From the NCBI GenBank assembly GCA_030407315.1, contig JALQPE010000164.1, positions 16,732 through 80,731 of the forward strand: a stretch of DNA of 64,000 nt, given 5' to 3'. Position numbers and translations under genes: made by a program. The first letter of the stretch is position 1; every line of letters begins with the position of its first letter. Shown here piece by piece: positions 32,661 to 43,000 of this stretch. Below the pieces are notes generated by a model. That model did not search any database, had not been told where the DNA came from, and worked only from the letters and a program-made list of their open reading frames with translations. This DNA is from Asparagopsis taxiformis (taxonomy: Eukaryota; Rhodophyta; Florideophyceae; Bonnemaisoniales; Bonnemaisoniaceae).

Positions 32661-34271
32661 ATCAATTTGGTGGCCCAGCATCTGCTGTGCCGAAAATTCC
32701 CGCAGTCACTTCTGATATACTATATCGTAGTAGTAGTAGTCTAGACGTGTTTCGCACTTGTACGCATCAGGGAAGGCGTCATGGAAGGTTGAGACTACGC
32801 TACTTGTGTACCGCGTCGTCTGAAATAGCGAGTAGTGTTTGTTGTATAGTTGTGGAGTATGCGTCTAGTGGTTTGTAAAGCTTGCAGAACGGGATAGGGA
32901 TGTGGGTGGCCCTATTTTATGAATACATGAATACCAATATTCAAGGGTGACAAAGCGGAAAGTCATAGGCTCGTACATGTTTGAGATTGCATAGTAGAGA
33001 AAATATTTACATCGAAATTTACATGGAGCTGATGGAGGTATTAAGGATGAGGTATGAGAGGAATAAAATTCTTCTGTGGTATGAAGATGTGTTCTGTGGG
33101 GGGATGGAATCTTGGGATGGTACAGGGGGAGGTGGAAATGTACGGAGTGCGGGTTTAGAATGGAGTGTGATTCGGAGAGGAGTGCCGACAAGCATATTAT
33201 GGGGATTGGGGAGACGCTGCGGGGTGTTGGGGTAGTGAGGGCGGAGGAGGTGTTTAGGTGGGACCGTAGGAGGGTGCGGTTGAAGTCGCCGAGAGGAGGG
33301 GGTTTTAGGAAAGTGAGGAGAAAGAAGGGGAGGGGGTGGCGTCTGTTCTGGCTGTGGTGAGTGGGGATGTGATGGAGAAGAAGGGGGTTATTGTACTTGG
33401 GGAGGGAGGGGAGTGGGAGGAAGGGTGCGAAGTGGGGGGTTGATATGTGTTTCAGAGCGGGGAGGTTTCTGGGGAGACGGCGGGGGAGCGGGAGCGTGGG
33501 CCGGTGGGGGTGGTGTATACGGTATCGAAGATGCGGATGGCGTGGGGGCATGGAGCAGCTGAGGGAGGGAGGGGTGTAGCAGGTCGGGTACGGGATGGGG
33601 AGTGAGAGGTTTTGGAAGAGTAAGCTGCAGGGGAAGTTTGTGGAGAGGGCGAAGGAGAGGGGTTGAAGGTAGAGGAGAGAGGGTATTGAAGAACAATACG
33701 TTTCAAAGGTGATGGGGAAGACCATGGTCGAGGAGATAGGGGTTTTTTTGCCCTATTCTGAGGTATTATGAGGACTGGTTATACGAAATCTGTACGGTAG
33801 AGCAGAAAAGTAGGTATCATACCTCATTCCATGATGGAATGGAGGTGTGCACCGTGGAAGCGGGGATAGGTAGCTGAAAATGCGTGCTAGAGTGGTATTG
33901 GGGGTGTTTGAGGTACAGTACGGGGGAGGTGAGCACCAACTGGAAGGGGGTGTGAGCGAGAGGATGAAAAAATTAAAGACGAAATTGGAGTCGACCGACA
34001 AGGAAAAATAGAGTGGTCGCCGTGATGGATGCGGACATCCATGTCGAGCACGGCGGCAGAAATTTCTGGGCTCGAAATTTTTGAATTTCTGAACCGGCGC
34101 CCGTCCTAGGTGGACATAGACATGGCGGAAGTCCTTCCCGAGGGGGACATCCGTGGTACTAGAAACAATGGATGTCGCCCTACTAATACTAGACGTACTA
34201 GACCGCATGGACGTCCGGTTCTAGGCGGACATCCAAAAATACTGGAGAACATGGACGTCCGCCTAGTAATA

Positions 34272-34324
34272 CTAGGTGTACTAGAGGTTGTGGACGTCCG
34301 CGTCCATTTCCGAGAACACAGACG
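34272..34324. repeat. Right terminal inverted repeat of copy B
   Basis: It ends in CACAGACG and matches 13052-13100 in reverse, with a few differences (for example TTCTCGG against TTTTCGG). Confidence 0.8.
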
Positions 34325-34346
34325 CGCCATCCCGGCTGGTCCTACA

Positions 34347-36270
34347 GTGTGTAATGGGCCGAAGGTGGAGAGCATTGATTGTTTGAAATAGGAAATGGAG
34401 TTCTGGAGGCTTTCTAGTTCGGCGGCAGTCCAGTGCTTGATGCGACCGCGTTTCATGACCCATGCGACGAGGTCAGAGTATTGCGTGCAGATGGAAGTGA
34501 GGGGGGCTGTCTCTACTTCGTCACAGCATGTGTCAATGAATGCTGCGATGAAAGGGAACACCATGTCGACATGGTGATAGTCTTTGGCTGCGAGCATGCC
34601 GCGTATGCCGTCCTCCGTGAAGAGGCCGTTCAAATTGGTGCCCTTCTCACCCTTGGAGAAGTCGACATGAAGACCGGTGATGTAGTAGTCGCGTTCGATA
34701 GCGGACAAAATGCTGTTTGAGCCGGCGAGGATGGATTTTTTCAGCTTCTTGAAGGTGTGAGGTGTCCCGGAATGGGAGGCAGTGGTGGTGGTGAGGTCTG
34801 GGGAGCTGAGGCGGTGGACAATGCACTGTTTGATGAGCTTTGAGATGCCGAGGTGGAGATTGTGCAGAGGCTCGAAGGAGAAAATGTTGTAGGGGTCTAG
34901 GGGACTGTTGGTGGGTAAAAGAGCGGTCGATTCGAGGACAGAGTGTTGTTCGAGGAGGGAGAGAGCTTCGAGCGGAGCAGTTGTATGCTCCTGAGCGCTC
35001 TCTTGGCGTGCAGAGCGTGTATCATCGAGGGAGCGGGGCTGGTGTGGCGCGGTGGATTCAAGTTGAGTGGCGGGGATGTAGCAGCGGTGGCAGGGATGTG
35101 TGGTGGTAGTGCTGTTGCGAGTGCATGACAGCTCTTTGGCCTCTGGAAAGTCGCAGCAATAATTGGCTAGGATGGGAAAGCATTGGCGGGCAGTTGCAGT
35201 GGAGTCTGTGCAGGGGAACCCGGAAGAGAACGCGGTGGATAGGGACGAAAACACTTTTTCGAGTGCTTTATGAAGAATATCAATTTTGCGAGCGCGACTA
35301 GCAGAACTAGAGGTTGTCGGCATTTCATCACCGAACAAGGCGTTGGACGAAGGGTTAACAATGTACGGAAGATACCCGACGATGGTGAGGCCGGTACGGA
35401 TGCAGTGGCGACGGAGGGGGGCGGAGAAGTTGAGCAGTGTGACGTGTATGGGGTATGCGACGATTGCGGAGCTCTTGAGGCTTGTGCTGCTCTTGTCGGA
35501 GTACACTTGGAGGAGGCCGGCAAAGGAGGAAGGTGTGGGATCAGTTTCCTCTGCCCATACGACCTGTGGATCTTCCGAGAGCTGCACGCGCTGTCTAGTA
35601 ACCTGGTGCAGCGTTTTCGCGAATTCTGTGTGTAGGGGATGAGAAAATATTGCGGTGCCGTCTGGGGCGGTCTGTGGGGAGGGGTGGAAGAGAGTATTTT
35701 GGTCGTTAGCCAGTGCTAACTGCCTGCGGAGCATGTCGACTGGGTCGCGGAGGTACAGCTGTGCCGAGTACTTACCAGTTTTGTCTGGAATGATGTGGCT
35801 CTTGTAACCTTCGGTGCGGAAATGTGTTTCGACCATGGAAGCGGTAACGTGGCGACATTCTTCTACGGTGCGAACGGCGCTGCTGAACTTTTCTAGGGAG
35901 AATGCGGGGTCTTGTAGGATGGTGATGACTTCGCTCACGCGGCCAGCGCCGGCCTTGTACTCGAGGGTTGTGAGACTGGCGGCGAGGGATTGCACGAGGA
36001 GGTCTGCGCGGGAGGGGTTGAGGTTGGTGGCAGTGAAGCGTCACAGGGTGAGTCGCTGGAGGAAGCACGACCAGATTCTGGGTCTGGGGAGCTGGGTTGC
36101 GGGGAATCATGGTCGCCGTTTCGAGCAGGCTCATGGGTGACGGCAGGGACACGAGCGTTGTTGAAATGTTGGGGAGAGGGGTTGAAACGGTAGCGACACG
36201 TTCGCTCATGCAGCGCGAGCGCATAAGCATCTACGCAGTAGTAGAAGCATCCTTCATACTTGCATTCCAT
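34347..36270 (-). pseudogene. N-terminal half of Plavaka-like transposase, copy A
   Basis: It begins MECKYEGC at 36270, as in copy B. One C is missing in a C run near 36015 (four against five), which breaks the frame at residue ~86; the second frame starts near 35995. Homology stops at 34347 where copy B is inserted. The C-terminal half is at 11935-13051. The gene is therefore dead twice over. Confidence 0.85.
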
Positions 36271-36859
36271 GTCGAGTTTTGACGCAAAAGGGAGGATTGC
36301 GAGCTGAACAGGGGAGACTGTGCCGTCCAGATGCGACCAATTTTATTTTGTGGTGCTTCGAGACTTGGAATGTAACGTGTTCGTTCGTAGTTTTGTGGGT
36401 AGTAGTTTTGTGCTCACTCCAGCTGACATCCCAACGGTGGAATTTAACCGAGAGTTCAATCATTTCCAACTGTTACATCACATTGCGTGCTGGCAACGTG
36501 TGCATGGAAGGACGAACGACTGCCCTGGGACATGAATTTTCAATTAATTCATTTGTAATAATAAACTTTTTTATTTCCAAACTTCGTGGAATCTGAATGT
36601 GCTTTACAGCGGATATGCCACGGATCATGTAAGGAAAGCAAATGGATTCTCATATATATGATTATATGTTTATATTCGTTGTTCTCGATCCGGATCTCAT
36701 TGTTCGGGATTCAGAGACCATGGTTTGGGCCATACTCAATCTCACTGCCGGCGATGATTTCGAGTATGCACAGCAAGACTTAAGCGGACGCTGAAAGCTG
36801 TCCGGTCGACGCCGCAGGCACCACTCCGCCCTCATCACCGACTGAGATTCTTTGACCGC
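36271..36859. promoter_or_regulatory. Upstream region of copy A transposase, interrupted by the chromovirus
   Basis: This is the inverted match of 15080-15655 in copy B. The last five bases, ACCGC (36855-36859), are duplicated after the retrotransposon at 50332-50336. Confidence 0.6.
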
Positions 36860-37519
36860 TGTAGTATACGTGGCAATTCCGAAATTGCAAATATTTACGT
36901 TTTTCCGCGGAATTCGAATTTCGCCGGATACGACCGGCGACAGCAATGAACGAACATTGCTGGCGCATGCGCGCGCGCAACCTGCACACGTGTGCAACGA
37001 ACGTATTGGCAACGGCCAACGGACCAACGGGTCCCTACGTGTGACCCACAAGGTCCCTTCCCATTCGGGGACGTTACGAGCAGTGTTTACACTGTAAAGC
37101 GATGCCATCGTGGCTATATAGGTATTGGCATCGTGCCGGGAGGGAAAGGGGACAAGACAACGATCGAGCAACGGCTCTAGTCTACGACTGACTTCTACGT
37201 TTTACGTTTACGTTCTGCCTAACGAGGCTTCGTCTCCGTCGAGCTGCGTACTCCCTACCCATCGCCGCACGTAAGGCTGATTGCGTGTAGTGCCTCCGGG
37301 CTTGGTTGAGAGCGCCTCCGGTGACGTACCACCTCGTTTGCTAACGTAATCCTCGCGTGGATTGTTGCGTCGTGACGCTCGTGTCTACTCGCTAACCACT
37401 CTACCTTCTACCGTTCTAACAATACAGTCAAACACCAGCGGGTGGACTGCTCGTTTCGTTTCGTAAGGACAGCGTGTCCGTAGCTCGTACCAGCTATCTA
37501 GAACTAACGTGGTTCCACA
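36860..37519 (+). repeat. 5' LTR of chromovirus
   Basis: It is 660 bp, TG...CA bounded. A TATA-like CTATATA lies at 37114-37120 and probably sets the R start. Confidence 0.95.
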
Positions 37520-37545
37520 CTGGTCTCTCGACCTAGAAGTTGCTA
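37520..37545 (+). other. Putative primer-binding site
   Basis: TGGTCTCTCGACC starts one base after the LTR and begins with TGG, the complement of a tRNA CCA end. I cannot name the tRNA. Confidence 0.5.
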
Positions 37546-37618
37546 CGAGCATAACGACAACCAACGAGGTTGAGCTCTTTTACGTTAACGAAAAGCTACG
37601 TGCTACAGACGACGGTCT

Positions 37619-40021
37619 ATGAATTACGCTGTGTCGAATTCCAGCGCGTCGCCCAGGCAACCGTTGCCAACGTCAGCGGACGCCGAAGCCGACGTGGCCT
37701 TGTCAGCAGAAGCGATCTTCGCGACTGATCGATCTATCCCGCCGGATATCGAGGCGATCGGCCAGCTACCACGTACGGTAAGCCCGTTTGAGTCCGTGAG
37801 TATGGACCCCGCAACGCGCGGTCAGCTCAACGAAGGGAACGTGACTCCCACGGCACTACGTGTAGTGTACGAAGACCTTCGAGGTCACATCGAAAGGGCG
37901 AGCGACGCGGCCGTCGACGAAGCCGTAAGGCAGAGACTCGGAGTCTCGGAGCGCGAAGCTCGTGCGTTACGTGAACGCTCAGCGACCCTCGAACGGGAAA
38001 ACGAAGGTTTACGAAACCGCCTCTCCGCCGTGGAGGGAAGACTCGACTCGTTTGTCGTAGTATTCAACGAAATCGTCGCCGGACGTTCCGCTCCGCCGAG
38101 CGGAAGCGATCCGAATTACGAAGGCTCGCGCGCCTATAACTCGCAATCCTCCCCGGCCGTTCCGGGAGGATACCCACCAACACCCGGTCCGACGACCCCG
38201 ACAACGTACGGAAGGGGGGCGACAGTGCAACGAGCCATCGCCCACCCCGACGAGACGCCACGAAGGCAATTACGTTTTAACGATACGCCAGACCACGCGC
38301 GGTCGGCGGACGCAGCACGTGCTGCGCAATTCGATACGAGAGCTCCCCCGCCACGTGAGACGTACATTCCGTGGCTGGGTACGTTCGGCACGACGGACAC
38401 GCGAGTCCACGAAAACGAACGTGCCGACGCGGTACGCTTACCAGGGAACGCCCTCGGACCCGTTTGCCACGCGTTGGCAGAGCACACGACAATGCTCGAC
38501 GCATTTGCGAACGTGGTGTCGTACCGCATGTACCGACTTAACGATGTACGTGAACATCTCTACGTGAACGAGAGTCAAAGCGTACATAAGCTCAAACGTG
38601 AGCTGGAGGGACTTTTCCCTACGTTAAAGCCGTTCTCCGGCCGGAATCCGATTACGTTACTCGGATTCCTCGCCCAAATACGTGATGGGTTCAGCACACT
38701 CGGAGTGTGCGAGGGAGTGGCAGTACGTGCGCTGCACTTCTTCCTCGACGGGGACGCCCGACGGTTCTACGATTCCCAGTGTACGACTGGTGTGATCACG
38801 ACTGATCCGACGAAGAGGTTCTCGTGGCCTCACGTAATCAACGCGTTGATCAAACGATACCTGCAAGACGACGTGCTGCAGGAGGCCTACGAAAAGGTCA
38901 CGATGATCACGCAGAGTCCTAACGAGGACGAGAATCAGTACGCTGATAGACTCGACACCGCCACGCGGGCGTGTAACTACGTGTTTACGGATCGACTCCT
39001 CGTTCACCACTACGTACGTGGTTTGCTGCCCTCGACGCGGGCAGCAGTGACGGAACGACTCCGGTCACTCCCCGAACGAGAGAGGAACGACCTCACCGTT
39101 GTGAGACGATTGGCGACGGCCGAAGGAACGACCTTCCGTGCACGTACGGCAGCTGTCGCGTCAGCCGCGAAACCGAAAGTGCGGTTTCCGGTGAAGCCTA
39201 CGTTGGCTATTTCCGACCACGAGTCGAGGAAGTTCGCGGACTACGATGAGTCCGCGTACTTACGTAATGAACGGGCTAACGAGCCCAGTTACCACGATGG
39301 TAACCTGAACATCCCCGCGAGGGACGACGACGACGTGTCGCTCGCTGCGGTTCACGTTGCCGAGAATTTGGAGGCGATCCTCTTCACGAACGGGCCGCCG
39401 CCCAACGATACGAAAACGGCAAACGAAAAGCCGGACGAGCTCGAAGCTCGATTGAACCGTCCATGCGAGGACGTGCCGAAGCTCACGAGCGAGCAGACGC
39501 AATTGGCGCACTCCGTAATCCCGAATGATTACTGGACGCTGTCGTGTTGGTCATGCCGCGAAGATGGCCACTCGACGTTTACGTGTCCGCGTCTGACGCC
39601 AGATCAACGGATCTTTTTCGCGTACAAGTACTACCTCTTCCACGTGAAGAGCAACCCACGTCAGGCTGAGTACTTCCGCCAACGAATGGCTAAACGTAAC
39701 CAGGAACGACCTGGCGAGCGAGGGAACGTGACCCCGCGGAGGTACGGCACGCCGCCTACGATACTCCGAAACCCCAATCGTGACGGGGGAAGGCCCTTCG
39801 ACAGGCGCCGCGGCGATTTTCGTAATGACCGACGTGACCCCCGCCCGTGGGCGAACGAACGGAATGGCCAGCGTAATGGCCGCAGCGGAGTCTACGTGAC
39901 GACCTCCGCTGACGAAACGCCACTCGAGGCGGAAACGAGTCACGATGACGAACGAGCTTCGTGGGCTCACGACGACAACGTGTCGAACGGCCCCGCGCCG
40001 GGAAACGACCAGGCGATGTAG
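37619..40021 (+). CDS. Gag polyprotein of chromovirus
   Basis: An 800-codon frame from the first ATG after the leader. A coiled-coil-like segment (~95-145) is followed by a disordered Pro/Arg-rich stretch, a capsid-like region (~310-520, with HFFLDGDARRFYDSQ and YADRLDTATRACNY, typical Retrotrans_gag features), and a CCHC zinc knuckle C643-x2-C-x4-H-x4-C. The tail is Arg/Asn/Gly-rich. Gag would assemble particles and bind the RNA. The end overlaps pol by at least 61 nt, with pol in the -1 frame. Confidence 0.85.
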   Translation: MNYAVSNSSASPRQPLPTSADAEADVALSAEAIFATDRSIPPDIEAIGQLPRTVSPFESVSMDPATRGQLNEGNVTPTALRVVYEDLRGHIERASDAAVDEAVRQRLGVSEREARALRERSATLERENEGLRNRLSAVEGRLDSFVVVFNEIVAGRSAPPSGSDPNYEGSRAYNSQSSPAVPGGYPPTPGPTTPTTYGRGATVQRAIAHPDETPRRQLRFNDTPDHARSADAARAAQFDTRAPPPRETYIPWLGTFGTTDTRVHENERADAVRLPGNALGPVCHALAEHTTMLDAFANVVSYRMYRLNDVREHLYVNESQSVHKLKRELEGLFPTLKPFSGRNPITLLGFLAQIRDGFSTLGVCEGVAVRALHFFLDGDARRFYDSQCTTGVITTDPTKRFSWPHVINALIKRYLQDDVLQEAYEKVTMITQSPNEDENQYADRLDTATRACNYVFTDRLLVHHYVRGLLPSTRAAVTERLRSLPERERNDLTVVRRLATAEGTTFRARTAAVASAAKPKVRFPVKPTLAISDHESRKFADYDESAYLRNERANEPSYHDGNLNIPARDDDDVSLAAVHVAENLEAILFTNGPPPNDTKTANEKPDELEARLNRPCEDVPKLTSEQTQLAHSVIPNDYWTLSCWSCREDGHSTFTCPRLTPDQRIFFAYKYYLFHVKSNPRQAEYFRQRMAKRNQERPGERGNVTPRRYGTPPTILRNPNRDGGRPFDRRRGDFRNDRRDPRPWANERNGQRNGRSGVYVTTSADETPLEAETSHDDERASWAHDDNVSNGPAPGNDQAM

Positions 40022-43000
40022 GTCACGAGCCACCCACATCGCCTGAACCCTTACGTAAAAGGGGGACGACCGACGTCGATGATTGGTCCTCCGCAGGCTC
40101 ACCGATGAACGAGAGCTACGTAAAGCTCACGGCCGCGAAGGCCAACTCGAGTCACACGACACCCGACGTGGGGGAAGAAACGAAGTCCGACGGGACGAAC
40201 GAACCTCACACGAAGAGGAAGCCTCGCAGACGAGCGAGACGCGCTACCCGGAAGCACGACGCTTCCGAGCGCGAGAAAGCCAAACACGCGGCTTATACGA
40301 AGCGTGTCGACGCAAAAGAAGCCATACGGGCTCACACGATGAAGCGACGAACCGCTAGCGAAGACGTAGACCGCGCGCCGGTCAGGACCGAACCGTTGGT
40401 CCTCGACGGGCATACGTGCCTACTTGCGTCGAAGCATTATATCGTATCCGGAACGATCGGACTAGACCTCAACGTGATGAGGGCGATTACCATCGCGATG
40501 GATACGTGCAGCGGCTACAACTTGATACGAACAAGTTTACTACCCTACGACTGGGTCGACCGCTGTCTACGTGACGAAGAGCTGCCGAAGCTCGGAGACG
40601 CCAACGGGCGACGTTTGCCTATCGAAGGCGCCATCCTGCTTCGTGTCAGGCTGGGGAACTCGCTGTTCCGCGTAAAATTCTTCGTAGCCAACACGCTGGC
40701 TGTCCCCGTTATAATGGGCACGTCGTTCATGTCGAAGCATGTCGATGCTATACGCTGTCGAGCGCAGACAATCGACCTCCATCGGGGGGATACGATACCC
40801 ATTATCGCGGAGGGCGATACGACGACTCCGTACGAGGAGGGGGAGGAGACGAATCCAAACGTGGAGCCCCCGAAACGCCGCGAGCGTAACGCGGCCTCGA
40901 ATAGGCCGAGCCGAACGTTCTCGGTTCGCCTGACGAAGTACACGCGTGTACCGGCGATGTCGCAACGGACCGTCAACGTGACGACGGATGCGACCGGACT
41001 CGTGTTCCTCGAACCGAAAGCGTCGGTGCAATTCCGGCATGGGCTGCGCATAGCCAACGGAGTGGTCGACGTAGGACCGAGAGAGACGTTCTCTATCATC
41101 GTGTCGAACTTCACGAAGAAGGACCGCGAATTGCCGAAAGGCGCAACGATTGCGTACGCGGTACGCTCCCCGCTGGGAATCGTCCCACTCAAGCGTGAGG
41201 GCGGCGAAGCCCTCGCGAAGGTCTTGAACCTACCGCTAGTCGACGCGACGACACGGACGAATACGAACGGGTTGGGCGACGAAACGCCAGACCCGTTGGT
41301 CAACGAAAAGGGGAACGACCCCGCCACGGATTGGCAGTCGACAATCGATTTGTCGCACCTCGACGACGAGGATTTACGAAAGCGCATCAACGAGATGCTA
41401 GCTACACATTCGTCAATGTGGACGAGCGGACGCCTCGGCGAAATCAATGCTACGGAGCATCGAATCGAACTCGAACCGGGCACGCGGCCCATACGTTCAA
41501 TGCCCTATCGTCAGGGTCCGGCTTTACGTACGATAGCCGAGGAGCAGATCACGAAGATGCTCAACGAAGGGGTTATCGAACCCGCGTCCAGCGAATGGGC
41601 GTCACCAATCGTGTTGGTGCCGAAGAAGGACGGATCCTTACGTTTCTGTGTCGATTACAGGCGTTTGAACGCGAAAACGATCGCTGATTCGTACCCGCTT
41701 CCTCGTATGGAAGACTGCCTTGATTCGTTGGGCGACGCCGCCATCTTCACGACACTCGATTGTAACGCCGGTTACTGGCAAGTGCCCGTCTCCGCCGAGG
41801 ACCGTGATAAGACAACGTTTACGTCTTTCATGGGAACGTATCGCTACGTGCGAATGCCATTCGGGCTACGAAATGCCCCCGCTACGTTTCAGCGGACGTT
41901 GGACATCATCCTCTCCGGAGTACGCTGGCAATCGTGCCTGGTCTACTTAGACGACGTAATCGTCTTTTCGAAAGACCTCGAGTCTCACCTGGGTCACGTT
42001 GACCAGGTGCTTTCCCTGCTACGCGCAGCGGGAGTAACGTTAAAGCTCACGAAGTGCTCGTTCTTTCAACCACGAGTTGACTACCTGGGGCACGTGATTA
42101 CCCCAGGGAAGCTGCACGTCGCAGCTCGGAACAAGGAAGCCTTTCGTACGGCTACGTTCCCACGCGACAAGACGCAATGTCGATCGTTTTTGGGCGCGGC
42201 CAACGTTTACCGCCGTTTCGTAAAGGCGTATGCCGAGATCGCTCGGCCACTCAACACGATGTTGAAGAAGGACGCTTCCCCCGATTGGACGAACCCAACA
42301 AACGCGCAAACGAATGCGTTCGAAACGTTGAAGACAATACTGGTGTCGCCACCAGTATTGCACCTTCCGAAGGCGGGACGTCCGTTCATGATCGATACCG
42401 ACGCGTCGGCGTATCAGCTGGGAGCTACGTTGCTCCAGCAGCAAAACGAAGATAAGCCCAACGAATGGGTGCCGATTGGGTACTGGTCGAAGACCCTTAA
42501 CGAAACCGAACGCGGTTACTCGGCAACGGAGCGCGAGTGCTACTCCGTCGTTTGGGCGATAACGTCGCTCCGACCCTACGTAGAGGGTCAACGATTTACC
42601 GTACGTACGGACCACGAAGCCTTACGTTGGCTGATGACGTTAACGGACGCGTCCGGACGACTACTACGATGGAGGCTACGCGTTGCCGAATTCGATTTCG
42701 AAGTCACGTACAGGCCTGGGCGCGTGCACCAGGTACCTGACGCTTTATCACGTGTGATATCTACGTACGACGACGGTCGACCCGTCGACGATGACGTACC
42801 ATCGTACGGGGACGCGGTACTCGTGACGACTCGCAGTCGGCGACAACCCACACGAAATGGGCAAGGACGAACGACGTCCGTGCGTAAAAAGGCAACGAAT
42901 GCCAGGGGTCACGACGACCCGTCGAACGAGACTCGTGATGAACGAACATCAGCCACGACGGCTGGCCACGATGGCCTCGAGTTCAACCGCGACGCGTCGC

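Larger units (their letters stand above)
31920..34271. other. Right subterminal region of copy B, no supported gene
   Basis: It contains hairpin repeat 11, a truncated copy (32588-32660), and then a strongly G-rich, C-poor plus strand from about 33040 to 33720. A long reverse-strand frame in that stretch (32865-33725) is Pro/Ser/His-rich and follows the base composition, so I do not call it. From 34020 to 34271 there are many CTAG and GGACATCC/GGACGTCC motifs. Confidence 0.55.
13052..34324. mobile_element. Giant Plavaka/CACTA-like DNA transposon, copy B (complete, ~21.3 kb)
   Basis: The element begins CGTCTGTGTTTTCGG at 13052 and ends with the reverse complement of CGTCTGTGTTCTCGG at 34324. 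The inverted match continues through a GGACGCGGACGTCCA block into CTCTAGTAC. Inside are transposase, coiled-coil protein, DNA methyltransferase-SET, ParB-like protein and dioxygenase. Both sides of the insertion are halves of the same transposase gene from copy A, which proves insertion as a unit. There is no clean target duplication: a 22-nt stretch (34325-34346) lies between the right end and resumed homology. Assignment to the Plavaka branch of the EnSpm/CACTA superfamily rests on the transposase. Confidence 0.85.

Noticed and set aside
32865..33725. 286-codon reverse-strand frame in the right end of copy B
   Set aside because: It is Pro/Ser/His/Leu-rich because the forward strand is G-rich; it shows no domain structure and is not conserved as a frame in the equivalent ends.
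13052..34324. Giant-virus or virophage insertion
   Set aside because: No capsid, packaging ATPase or DNA polymerase frame was seen; inverted ends and a transposase explain the unit.
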